A stretch of 52,660 bases of DNA from Geodermatophilus sabuli (GTDB lineage Bacteria > Actinomycetota > Actinomycetes > Mycobacteriales > Geodermatophilaceae): contig NZ_JAAGWF010000026.1 of the NCBI RefSeq assembly GCF_010686765.1, forward strand, positions 1-52,660. The letters are read 5' to 3'. This document shows positions 18,969 to 27,000 of the stretch, piece after piece (within the stretch, counting starts at the first letter, position 1; each line of letters begins with the position of its first letter). The notes beneath the pieces are model-generated. The model did no database searches. It saw only the letters and a list, made by a program, of their open reading frames with translations, and was not told the DNA's origin. The position numbers were made by a program, and so were the translations under genes.

Positions 18969-20365
18969 GACCGTCCGTCCTCGTAGGTGTCGCTGTTGGC
19001 CGGACCGACGATGTTCTCGGCCTCGTGGCTGGGGGTGCGGCCCGGGACGGCCCGGAAGGTGCCGGTGTCGACCGCGTCGAAGGTGGAGTGCAGGTCCAGC
19101 TCGGCCTCGATGACGCGGGCCAGCCGGCGCACGCCCTCGCGGATCTGGTCGGGCTCCGGGTAGCAGTAGGACAGCCGCATGTACTCCCGGCCGCCCCCGT
19201 CGGCGTAGAAGCCGATGCCCGGCACGTAGGCGACGTGCGCGTTGACAGCCCGCGGCTGCATGCGCTTGGCGTCGAGGCCGTGCGGCAGCTTCAGCCACAC
19301 GTAGAAGCCGCCGTCCGGCCTGGTCCAGGTGGTGCCCGCGGGCATCAGCTGGTCGAGGGACTCGAGCGTGGCGTCGCGGCGCTCGCGGTAGAGCTCGACG
19401 AAGTGCTTGATCTGCTCGCGCCACGGCTGGGTGTCGAGGTACCGGGCGACGGCGTACTGGGTGAGCGAGGGCGGGCAGAGCACCTGGGCCTCGGTGGCCA
19501 GCACCAGCTTCTCCCGGACGGCGAGCGGTGCGAGCACCCAACCCACCCGCAGGCCCGGGGAGAACGTCTTGGAGAACGAGCCGAGGTAGATCACCCGCCG
19601 GCTGTCGCGGGCCCGCAGCGCCCGCATCGGCTCCCGGTCGAAACCGAGCAGGCCGTAGGGGTTGTCCTCGATGACCAGCAGGTCGTACCGGTCGGCGATG
19701 TCCATGACGGCCACCCGCCGCGCCTCGGACAGCGTGACGCCGGCCGGGTTGTGGTAGTTGGGCACCGTGTAGAGGAACTTCACCCGGTCGCCGGCGGCAC
19801 GGCACTCCAGCAGCACCTGCTCCAGCGCCTCCGGGATCAGCCCGTCGTCGTCCATGGCGACGTGCCGGACGCGGGCCTGGGCGGACTGGAAGACGCCGAG
19901 CGCGCCGACGTAGGACGGGCCCTCGGCGAGGATGACGTCCCCGGGGTCGACGAACACGCGGGTGACGAGGTCGAGCCCCTGCTGCGAGCCCACCGTGACG
20001 ACGACCTCGCTCGGGGAGGCGTCGGTGATGCCCTCCAGGGCCATGACGTCGCAGATCCGCTCGCGCAACCGCGGGTCGCCCTGCCCGGAGCCGTACTGCA
20101 GCGTCTGGGCACCCATGCCGGACACCAGCTCGCCGATCATGGAGCCCACCGCGTCCAGCGGCAGGGCGGTGACCGCGGGCATGCCGCCGGCGAGGGAGAC
20201 GACCTCCGGCCGGCTGACGACGGAGAACAGCGCCCGGATCTCGGAGGTCTTCATCCCGTGCGTGCGTGCTGCGTACCGGTCGGCCAGGGGGTCCAGGCGC
20301 GGATGGCGCGGAGCCGGGTGGGGAGCACCGGGGCCCGGAGGCGTGCCGGGCGGGAGAGAGGCCAC
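18965..20365 (-). CDS. PLP-dependent aminotransferase, class I/II
   Basis: The 466-residue protein resembles 2-aminoadipate/aromatic aminotransferases and the catalytic half of MocR regulators, but has no DNA-binding domain. Features are LQYGSGQGDPRLRERI, VVTVGSQQGLDLVTRVF, YTVPNYHNPAGVTLS, VIEDNPYG and the PLP-lysine motif GSFSKTFSPGLRVGW with Lys near residue 266. A C-terminal extension of about 30 residues follows the fold. The GTG at 20365 is supported by a -10-like TACACT exactly six bases upstream. In-frame codons beyond this give no family similarity. It is coupled to the Ddl-like ligase downstream. The substrate is not evident. Confidence 0.85.
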   Translation of the reverse strand: MASLPPGTPPGPGAPHPAPRHPRLDPLADRYAARTHGMKTSEIRALFSVVSRPEVVSLAGGMPAVTALPLDAVGSMIGELVSGMGAQTLQYGSGQGDPRLRERICDVMALEGITDASPSEVVVTVGSQQGLDLVTRVFVDPGDVILAEGPSYVGALGVFQSAQARVRHVAMDDDGLIPEALEQVLLECRAAGDRVKFLYTVPNYHNPAGVTLSEARRVAVMDIADRYDLLVIEDNPYGLLGFDREPMRALRARDSRRVIYLGSFSKTFSPGLRVGWVLAPLAVREKLVLATEAQVLCPPSLTQYAVARYLDTQPWREQIKHFVELYRERRDATLESLDQLMPAGTTWTRPDGGFYVWLKLPHGLDAKRMQPRAVNAHVAYVPGIGFYADGGGREYMRLSYCYPEPDQIREGVRRLARVIEAELDLHSTFDAVDTGTFRAVPGRTPSHEAENIVGPANSDTYEDGRS

Positions 20366-20371
20366 CCGTCG

Positions 20372-20377
20372 AGTGTA
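20372..20377 (-). promoter_or_regulatory. Putative -10 box for a leaderless aminotransferase transcript
   Basis: On the minus strand TACACT is six bases before the GTG at 20365 with no Shine-Dalgarno sequence. It matches the leaderless layout seen repeatedly in this window. Confidence 0.5.
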
Positions 20378-20466
20378 GGGACGGGCCGGCGGCGGTCGGT
20401 CGGGACACGGCGGCGGACGGACCGGTCCGGTCCCGCCCGTCCCACGCGTCGCGGCGTCCGGCTGGG

Positions 20467-21621
20467 TCAGACCCTCCCGGGGAGGACGAAGGTGCCCGTC
20501 GGTGGATCGGCCTCGGCGGGCAGGAAGAGCCGCTGGACGGCGGCGAGGACGGCGCTGGCCACGGTGCTGCGCAGCCGGGCGTCGAGCAGGAGCAGCCGGT
20601 CGACGGGGTGCGACAGGTAGCCGCAGTCCAGCCGGACCGCCGGCATCCGGCTCATCCGCAGCAGGTCCCAGGTCTTGGGGTGCGAGCCGAGGTCCAGGAG
20701 GCCCGTGCGCACGACGACCTCGCGCCGCACCAGGCTGGCGAACTGCTCGCCGACCGTCGACGAAGCCCCCGAGCCGGTCCCGTAGTAGTAGCTGGACACC
20801 CCCCGGGCGTGCTCCGAGCCGTGCGCGTCCATGTGCAGGGACAGGAACAGGTCGGCGCGGGCGTCGTTGGCGAACGCCGTCCGCTCGGCCGCCGTCGGGT
20901 TCTGTCGCCGGCCGCGGGTCAGGTAGACGGTGGCGCCGGCCGCGGCGAGCCGGCCCTCGATCCGGGACGCCAGGTCCAGCACGAGATCGGCCTCGGTGGT
21001 CTCGCCGGCGGTGAACCCGGGGTCCCCGCCGCCGTGGCCCGGGTCGACGACGATCCGCCGGCCGATCAGGTGGGGGCCGCTCTCCAGGAAGCTGGCGCTC
21101 TGGCGGAGCAGCTGCGGGCGCCCCCCGGTCACCTTGCGGCCGAGCTGGCGCAGCGCGCGCAGGGTGGCCGGCCCGCAGGTGCCGTCGGAGGTCAGCCCGT
21201 AGTCGCGCTGGAACGCGCGCAGGCCCACCTCGGTCTCGGGGCCGAAGACACCGTCGACCGGTCCGGCGTCGTAGCCGAGCTCGTGCAGCCGGTCCTGCAG
21301 GTTGGTGACGTCGTCCCCCCGGATCGGCCGCTCGGGGTCGTGGTGCAGCAGTCGGTCACCCAGCGACCAGCGCGCCTCCGACAGGGCACGGTAGGTCTCC
21401 TCGCCCACCGCGCCGTCGACGGACAGCCCCCGGACCTGCTGGAAGTGCCGGACGGCGAGCTCGGTGGCCGGGTCGTACACGGCCTGCTCGAGCGGTTCGT
21501 CCTCGGCTCCGGCCGTGCCGGCCGGCAACAGGCCGAGGCTCCGGAGGGCGGCGTGCACGTCGGCCACGGCGGGGCCACGGTCCCCCGGGCCCAGGGGGCG
21601 CATGCGGCTGTCGGTTCCCAT
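20467..21621 (-). CDS. cwlM: CwlM-like N-acetylmuramoyl-L-alanine amidase family protein
   Basis: The 384-residue protein has two peptidoglycan-binding type 1 repeats (RPLGPGDRGPAVADVHAAL and DVTNLQDRLHELGYDAG regions) and a C-terminal Amidase_3 domain with DPGHGGGDPG, TTEADLVLDLAS and LHMDAHGS, which hold the zinc ligands. There is no signal peptide, as in mycobacterial CwlM, a cytoplasmic regulator of MurA acting downstream of PknB. The residue aligning with the catalytic Glu (usually VETGFLSN-like) is Asp in VRLDCGYLSHPVD. Its position after trxB-trxA is conserved with mycobacterial cwlM. The ATG at 21621 has a -10-like GACAAT nine bases upstream. A regulatory rather than hydrolytic role is the better guess. 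Confidence 0.85.
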   Translation of the reverse strand: MGTDSRMRPLGPGDRGPAVADVHAALRSLGLLPAGTAGAEDEPLEQAVYDPATELAVRHFQQVRGLSVDGAVGEETYRALSEARWSLGDRLLHHDPERPIRGDDVTNLQDRLHELGYDAGPVDGVFGPETEVGLRAFQRDYGLTSDGTCGPATLRALRQLGRKVTGGRPQLLRQSASFLESGPHLIGRRIVVDPGHGGGDPGFTAGETTEADLVLDLASRIEGRLAAAGATVYLTRGRRQNPTAAERTAFANDARADLFLSLHMDAHGSEHARGVSSYYYGTGSGASSTVGEQFASLVRREVVVRTGLLDLGSHPKTWDLLRMSRMPAVRLDCGYLSHPVDRLLLLDARLRSTVASAVLAAVQRLFLPAEADPPTGTFVLPGRV

Positions 21622-21630
21622 CGTGGCTCG

Positions 21631-21636
21631 ATTGTC
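21631..21636 (-). promoter_or_regulatory. Putative -10 box for cwlM
   Basis: On the minus strand GACAAT lies nine bases before the cwlM ATG and just after the strong hairpin at 21644-21682. cwlM may therefore have its own promoter behind the trxBA terminator. Confidence 0.4.
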
Positions 21637-21643
21637 GTCCCCC

Positions 21644-21682
21644 GCTGCCGTCCCGGCCCACCGGGGGCCGACGGACGGCAGC
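21644..21682 (-). terminator. Strong hairpin between trxA and cwlM
   Basis: The arms GCTGCCGTCC and GGACGGCAGC pair perfectly, and inside them CGGCCC pairs with GGGCCG. It lies between the trxA stop and the cwlM start. A second, bulged hairpin (21732-21753) lies nearer trxA. It could end trxBA transcripts or attenuate cwlM. Confidence 0.65.
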
Positions 21683-21758
21683 GGCCCACCCGTCCGACGA
21701 GGACAGATGGGCCGCAGACGGTCACCGGTGGCCACCCCTCAGGGGGCAGGTGGTCCTC

Positions 21759-22085
21759 TTACAGGTAGTCGGCGAGGTCCGACAGGATCGCGCCCTTGGG
21801 CTTGGCGCCGATGATGCTCTTCACCGGCTTGCCACCCTGGAACACCGTCATGGTCGGGATCGACATGACCTGGTAGTCGCGGGCGATCTGCGGGTTCTCG
21901 TCGATGTTCAGCTTGGCGATCGTGAGCTTGTCGCCGTGCTCAGCGGCGATCTCCTCGAGCACCGGGGCGACCATCTTGCACGGACCGCACCACTCGGCCC
22001 AGAAGTCGACGAGCACGGGCTTGTCGCTGCCCAGCACGTCGTCGGCGAAGCTGGCGTCGGTGACGGTCTTGGTGCTGCCTGCCAT
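21759..22085 (-). CDS. trxA: Thioredoxin
   Basis: This 108-residue cytoplasmic thioredoxin has the active site WCGPCKM (Cys33, Cys36) in VLVDFWAEWCGPCKMVAPVL and the cis-proline motif SIPTMTVFQGGKPV. It is reduced by TrxB, encoded 88 bases upstream on the same strand. The ATG at 22085 has GAGGAG seven bases upstream; the frame is open further upstream but that stretch is not conserved. It probably shares the sigma-R-type promoter before trxB. Confidence 0.97.
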   Translation of the reverse strand: MAGSTKTVTDASFADDVLGSDKPVLVDFWAEWCGPCKMVAPVLEEIAAEHGDKLTIAKLNIDENPQIARDYQVMSIPTMTVFQGGKPVKSIIGAKPKGAILSDLADYL

Positions 22086-22173
22086 GGTCGTTCTCCTCGT
22101 GATCAGCGGGGCTCGGTGTGGACCCTGCGGGGACAACCCCGCGGCCCCCCGGTCTATGCCCTTCGGTCCGCGG

Positions 22174-23184
22174 TCAGCGCTCGTGGAACGCCTCGGCCAG
22201 CCAGCGCTCCGCGTCGATGGCTGCGGCTGCGCCGGTTCCGGCCGAGGTGATGGCCTGCCGGTAGATGTGGTCGACGACGTCGCCGCAGGCGAACACGCCG
22301 TCGATGTTCGTCTTGGTCGTCGGGTGCTCGACCTGGATGTAGCCCTCGTCGTCGAGCTTGAGCTGGCCGGCGAAGATCTCGCTGCGCGGGTCGTGGCCGA
22401 TGGCGACGAACAGGCCGGTGACCGGCATCGTCTCGGTGACGCCGCTGTCGACGTCGGTCAGCTCGACGGCCGAGACGGTGTTCTCGCCCAGCACGTCGGT
22501 GACCTGCTTGCCCAGCGCCCAGCGGATCTTCTCGTTCTCCTGGGCGCGCTGCTGCATGATCTTCGACGCCCGCAGCTCGGCCCGCCGGTGGACGACGGTC
22601 ACCGACTTGGCGAAGCGGGTGAGGAAGGTGGCCTCCTCCATCGCGGAGTCGCCGCCGCCGACCACGATGATGTCCTGGTCGCGGAAGAAGAAGCCGTCAC
22701 AGGTGGCGCAGGCGGACACGCCGCGCCCCAGGAGCCGGGCCTCGTTGTCCAGGCCCAGGTACCGGTACTTGGAGCCGGTGGCCACGATGACCGCGTGCGC
22801 CCGGTGCACCTCGTCGCCGACCTTGACGATCTTCGGCTCGGCGGTGAGGTCGACCTCGCTGACGTCACGGGCGACCAGCTCCGCGCCGAAGCGCTCGGCC
22901 TGCTGGCGCATGTCCATCATCAACTGCGGGCCCTGGATGCCCTCGGCGAACCCGGGGAAGTTCTCCACCTCGGTGGTCGTCATCAGCGCGCCGCCGAACT
23001 GCGACCCCTCGAACACCAGCGGGTGCAGGTTCGCGCGGGCGGCGTAGACGGCGGCGGTGTAGCCCGCCGGACCGGAACCGATGATGATCAGGTCACGGAC
23101 ACCGTCGTGCTCCGCCGGGGGGATCGCGGGATCGGCGTGCTCAGCCGTCACGGCGGGGCCGGGGGTGGGGTGGGGTTCGCTCAC
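22174..23184 (-). CDS. trxB: Thioredoxin reductase
   Basis: TrxB passes electrons from NADPH through FAD to thioredoxin. The 336-residue protein has the FAD motif [18 protein letters not shown], active-site CATC at about 159-162, the NADPH motif [12 protein letters not shown] and the C-terminal FAD motif [17 protein letters not shown] variable N-terminal extension of about 30 residues precedes the fold. I chose the GTG at 23184 because a GGGAAT-N18-GTT promoter sits just upstream. Its transcript would begin at or next to this codon, so earlier in-frame GTGs would be inside the promoter. No ribosome site is visible, which fits a leaderless mRNA. Confidence 0.95.
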   Translation of the reverse strand: MSEPHPTPGPAVTAEHADPAIPPAEHDGVRDLIIIGSGPAGYTAAVYAARANLHPLVFEGSQFGGALMTTTEVENFPGFAEGIQGPQLMMDMRQQAERFGAELVARDVSEVDLTAEPKIVKVGDEVHRAHAVIVATGSKYRYLGLDNEARLLGRGVSACATCDGFFFRDQDIIVVGGGDSAMEEATFLTRFAKSVTVVHRRAELRASKIMQQRAQENEKIRWALGKQVTDVLGENTVSAVELTDVDSGVTETMPVTGLFVAIGHDPRSEIFAGQLKLDDEGYIQVEHPTTKTNIDGVFACGDVVDHIYRQAITSAGTGAAAAIDAERWLAEAFHER

Positions 23185-23193
23185 GCGGGACAC

Positions 23194-23220
23194 AACTGGG
23201 ATCGTAGGAGCCACATTCCC
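23194..23220 (-). promoter_or_regulatory. Sigma-R-type (thiol stress) promoter for trxBA
   Basis: On the minus strand GGGAAT (23215-23220) is followed by exactly 18 bases and GTT (23194-23196). This is the consensus known for the ECF sigma factor SigR/SigH, which controls trxBA in Streptomyces and trxB in mycobacteria. It lies 9 bases upstream of the proposed trxB start. Confidence 0.8.
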
Positions 23221-23281
23221 CGGTCAGCAGGGCCACATTCCAGCTCACGGAAGCTCCACGCGCCATCTCCGGCGGCCGCAC

Positions 23282-24991
23282 TCAGCCCGCGGACAGGGGC
23301 TCGACCTCGGCCAGGTCCCCGGAGAACCCGCCCTCGGCCTCGGTGAGCTGGGTGATCCACACCAGCACGTACTGCGCCGTGACCGGCTCGTCGAAGGTCA
23401 GGTCCGCGGTGCCGTCCACCGGGCCGGTGGCCGCCACGGGGTAGCCGTCCAGGTCACCGTCGGGGGTGTCGCCGGTGCGGACCTCCACGACCACGCCGGG
23501 GGTCGTCGTCGTCACCGTCGCCCCGGAGAGGGCCTGGGCGCTGCCCAGGTCGTACAGGACGCCGACGCCCGGCTTGAGGTTGCCGAAGGCCGCCGAGCCG
23601 CGGTAGGTGACGGTGGACCAGGAGGTGGCGGGGTCGCCGTCGTGGGAGAGGGCGACGTCCTGCTCGTTCTCGGGGTCACCGTCGCCGAAGGGGTTGAAGA
23701 CCGAGGAGCCGGCGACCGTCACGGGGGCGCCGGCCTCCGGCGCCTCCTCGCCCTCGTCGGCCGGCGCGCTGCTCGAGGGCGGGGGGGACGCCGTCCCGTC
23801 GCCACCGACGCTGTCGGCGACCGAGAGCAGGTTGCTGCCCACCCACCACGCCAGCCCGATGACCACGGCGAGGGCGAGCAGCGGCAGGCCCACCACGAGC
23901 AGCCGGCGGCGGGCCTCGGGGACCGGCTCGGCCGAGGCGGCGGGCCGGTCGTCGGGCTCCTCCGTGCCGTCGTCCTCCAGGCCGAAGCCCCCGGACAGGG
24001 GCAGGAGGTCGTCGTCGGCGGCGTCGCCGCGGGGGGCCGGCACCGGGGGGCGGCCGCGCGGGTCCAGTCGCTGCGGGACGTCGGCGCCGGAGGTGGCCCG
24101 CGTCGGCGCGGGATCGTCGGTGTCCTCGTCGTCCCGGCGCTCACGGAGCCGGCGCAGCCACCCGCTGTCGGTCTCGTCCGCGCCGCGCAGCGGCTCGGAG
24201 GGGTGGGTCCCGCGGGGACGCTCGGCCAGCAGCGCGGCCATCGCGGCCACGCTGGACAGCCCGGCACCGGGCTCGGTGGAGCGGGCCCGCCGCACCAGCG
24301 CCGCCAGGTCGGGCGCCATGACCGGCGCCCGGCCCGGGCCGGCCGGCACCCCGGCGCGCCGGCCGGTCAGGCAGTACTCCAGGAGTTCGGCGAGGGCGGC
24401 GATGTCGTCCTGGATGGTGCCCGTCGCGGCCGGCACCGCCCGCAGGCCCACCAGGCCGTTGGGCCGCAGCACGACGGCCTCGGGGGTCAGCCCGCCCACG
24501 GCCAGGCCGACCCGGTGCGCCTCCGCCACGCCCTCGGCCAGCCGCCGCAGCACCGTGCGGGCCTCGCGGTCGGGCATGGGGCCGGTGGCCAGCCGCTCGG
24601 CCAGCGTCTGGCCCTCGATCCACTCGTTGACCACGTACGCGGCGCCGCCGGGGACGGAGGAGTCGCCGCTGCCCTCGGCGGCGTCGTAGACCATCGCGAG
24701 GGCGGGGGTGGCCAGCCCGCCGGCGGTCAGCGCTCGGGTGATCCACTCCCGGGCCGCCGGTCCGCCGGGGGAGTGCACCCGGATCTCGACGTCGCGGTTG
24801 AGGATGCGGTCCTTGGCCCGCCAGCACCGGATGACCCCGGTCGCGGTGGTGGCGGCGGGGCCCACCTCGTCGAGGGGCCGGTAGCGGTCGGGCAGGCCGG
24901 TCGTCGTGGACGTCATCGACGCGGCCGACCCCCTGCTCGCTCCCGGCCGGCGGCTGGATCGCCCCGGCGTGGGCGTCGCCCCGCTGCTCAC
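23282..24991 (-). CDS. Pseudokinase membrane protein with extracellular sugar-binding-like domain (MurJ partner)
   Basis: The 569-residue protein has a kinase-like fold at about 35-270. The catalytic landmarks are lost: the HRD region reads AHRVGLAVGGLTPEAVVL and no DFG motif follows. A long disordered acidic linker, one membrane segment (about 362-385, LLVVGLPLLALAVVIGLAWW) and an outside domain with FNPFGDGDPENEQDV and ATSWSTVTYRG follow. The outside domain resembles galactose-binding/discoidin-like folds. In Mycobacterium the same modules are fused to the C-terminus of the MurJ (MviN) protein; here they are a separate gene whose GTG start overlaps the murJ stop as GTGA. ATG 24916 is an alternative start. 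Confidence 0.82.
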   Translation of the reverse strand: MSSGATPTPGRSSRRPGASRGSAASMTSTTTGLPDRYRPLDEVGPAATTATGVIRCWRAKDRILNRDVEIRVHSPGGPAAREWITRALTAGGLATPALAMVYDAAEGSGDSSVPGGAAYVVNEWIEGQTLAERLATGPMPDREARTVLRRLAEGVAEAHRVGLAVGGLTPEAVVLRPNGLVGLRAVPAATGTIQDDIAALAELLEYCLTGRRAGVPAGPGRAPVMAPDLAALVRRARSTEPGAGLSSVAAMAALLAERPRGTHPSEPLRGADETDSGWLRRLRERRDDEDTDDPAPTRATSGADVPQRLDPRGRPPVPAPRGDAADDDLLPLSGGFGLEDDGTEEPDDRPAASAEPVPEARRRLLVVGLPLLALAVVIGLAWWVGSNLLSVADSVGGDGTASPPPSSSAPADEGEEAPEAGAPVTVAGSSVFNPFGDGDPENEQDVALSHDGDPATSWSTVTYRGSAAFGNLKPGVGVLYDLGSAQALSGATVTTTTPGVVVEVRTGDTPDGDLDGYPVAATGPVDGTADLTFDEPVTAQYVLVWITQLTEAEGGFSGDLAEVEPLSAG

Positions 24992-27000
24992 CCGCGCCCC
25001 AGCCGGGCCCTGACCGCGGCCAGGGGCTCCCGGACCTCCGGAACCCGGGCGAGCACGATGCCTGCGAGAGCCGCGACGCCGATGACCACGGTACCGATCA
25101 GCAGGGTGCCGAGCGAGCCCGCGACCGACGAGCCCAGCGCGTCCTCGGTCACCCGCACGGCGACCCACCCGAGCAGCCCGGCCACGACCGAGGCGGCCAC
25201 GATCCGCAGCACCGGGCCGAGCGTCGCCGTCCCGCTGCCGAGAGTTCCCAGGCGGCGACGGAGCGCGAGGTACCCGAGGACCCAGCCGGCCAGGTAGGTG
25301 ACGCTGGTGACCAGCATCAGGCCGGCGACGACGGCGTCGGGGCCGACCACGACCGGCACCAGCAGCAGCAGCGGCACGCGGACGGCGACCATGCCCAGCT
25401 GGACCAGCGTCGGGGTGCGGGCGTCCTTCATCGCGTAGAAGACCCGCAGCTGCAGGAGGGTCACCGCCATCGGCAGCAGGCCGAAGGCGCCGACGGCCAG
25501 GGCCGTCCCGATGGCCTGGGCCTCGGCGACGCTGGTGTTGCCGCGGGCGAAGGCGACGGTGGCGAGGGCCGGCCCCAGCACCGTCAGCGCGGCGGTGACC
25601 GGCAGCAGACCGAGGGCGGACAGCCGGGTGCCCAGCGCCAGGTCCTGGGCCACGCCGGGCACGTCCTGGCGGGCCGCGGCCCGGCTCATCCGGGGCAGCA
25701 GCGCGGTGAGCAGTGCGACCCCGATGATCCCGTAGGGCATCTGGAACAGCAGGCTGGCGATGGCCAGGGCGCTGGACCCGAGGCCGCCCTCGCGGGTCGC
25801 CGCGTTGGCGATGCGGGTGGCGACGACCACGCCCACCTGGCTGACCGCGACGTAGCCGATCACCCACAGCCCGAGCCGGCCGATCTCCCGTAGGCCGGTC
25901 TGCCGCAGGTTCCAGCGGGGACGCAGCGGGACGCCGGCCCGCCGCAGCAGCGGCAGGAGCACCAGCGCCTGCAGCGCGATGCCGAGCGTCGTCCCGCCTC
26001 CCAGCAGCCAGATCTGGCCGCTGCTGATGGTGGCGGGCGTCAGCTCGCCGGGCCCACTGGCGGCGATGAACAGCGCGCCGGTGGCGATGACCACGAGGTT
26101 GTTGAGCACCGGCGCCCACGCGGGGGGCCCGAACACCCCGCGGGCGTTGAGGATCGCGGTGGCCAGCGCGCCGACGCCGTAGAAGACGATCTCCACGAGC
26201 AGGATGCGGGCCAGCCAGTTGGCCAGCCGCACCTGCTCGGGGTCGCCCTGGATGCCGTAGAGGGCGGTGAGCAGCGGCGCCACGGCGACCGCGACGGCGG
26301 TGACCACCACCAGGCCGACGACGGCCACCGTGGCCAGCCGCTGCGCGTAGCGGACGCCACCGTCGGCGTCCCGTTCCTGGGCGTGCACCAGCAGGGGCAC
26401 GATCACCGACGTCAGGACGCCGCCCAGCAGCAGCTCGTAGACGATGTTGGGCAGCGTGTTGGCGGTGTTGTAGGCGTCGTTGACCAGCGTCACGCCCAGC
26501 GCCGCCGCCAGCACGATCGTGCGGAGCAGCCCGGTCACCCGGGACACGAGGGTCGCCACGGCCATCGTGCCGGCGGCGCGCAGGATCCCCCGGCTGGCGC
26601 CGGGGGCGCCCTCGCGGGCCTCGACCTCCTCGTCGGTCTCGTCCACCGGGCGGGGCACCGGGGGCAGCACCGGGATCAGCTGGGTGTCGTCGGGCCCCGG
26701 CACCCACCGGGACGTCGTCCTGGGGCGGGGCGGCGGAGGCGGTGCCGGCAGCCGCCGGACGCGCGGTGCGGGCGGCGGTACCGGGGGCATCGGCCGTGGA
26801 CCGGCCGTCGCCTTGGGGTAGGGCGGCGGGGGCAGCGGCAGGGCCGGCGTCGCCGGGCCGGGGACGGCGGGCGGCGCGGGGGACGCGGTGGACGGCGCCG
26901 GCTGGTCCTCCGGGGACGCCGCCGGCCGCCCGGGTGGGACCGGCGGCAGGGGCACCCGGCGCTGCTGCTCGTCCACCGGCCCGTCGCCGCGCCCGGTCAC
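24988..27000 (-). CDS. murJ: Lipid II flippase MurJ
   Basis: MurJ moves lipid II across the membrane for peptidoglycan synthesis. The 670-residue protein has a Pro-rich cytoplasmic N-terminus (about 1-138) and then the MviN fold with 14 or so membrane segments. It includes the conserved RVTGLLRTIVLAAALGV, DAYNTANTLPNIVYELL, YAMKDARTPTLVQLGMV and QMPYGIIGVALLTALLPRMS. The GTG at 27000 overlaps the stop of the DUF6049 gene, and its own stop overlaps the pseudokinase gene, so the three are translationally coupled. Regulation through the pseudokinase and an FHA partner is known in mycobacteria and inferred here. Confidence 0.93.
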   Translation of the reverse strand: MTGRGDGPVDEQQRRVPLPPVPPGRPAASPEDQPAPSTASPAPPAVPGPATPALPLPPPPYPKATAGPRPMPPVPPPAPRVRRLPAPPPPPRPRTTSRWVPGPDDTQLIPVLPPVPRPVDETDEEVEAREGAPGASRGILRAAGTMAVATLVSRVTGLLRTIVLAAALGVTLVNDAYNTANTLPNIVYELLLGGVLTSVIVPLLVHAQERDADGGVRYAQRLATVAVVGLVVVTAVAVAVAPLLTALYGIQGDPEQVRLANWLARILLVEIVFYGVGALATAILNARGVFGPPAWAPVLNNLVVIATGALFIAASGPGELTPATISSGQIWLLGGGTTLGIALQALVLLPLLRRAGVPLRPRWNLRQTGLREIGRLGLWVIGYVAVSQVGVVVATRIANAATREGGLGSSALAIASLLFQMPYGIIGVALLTALLPRMSRAAARQDVPGVAQDLALGTRLSALGLLPVTAALTVLGPALATVAFARGNTSVAEAQAIGTALAVGAFGLLPMAVTLLQLRVFYAMKDARTPTLVQLGMVAVRVPLLLLVPVVVGPDAVVAGLMLVTSVTYLAGWVLGYLALRRRLGTLGSGTATLGPVLRIVAASVVAGLLGWVAVRVTEDALGSSVAGSLGTLLIGTVVIGVAALAGIVLARVPEVREPLAAVRARLGRG

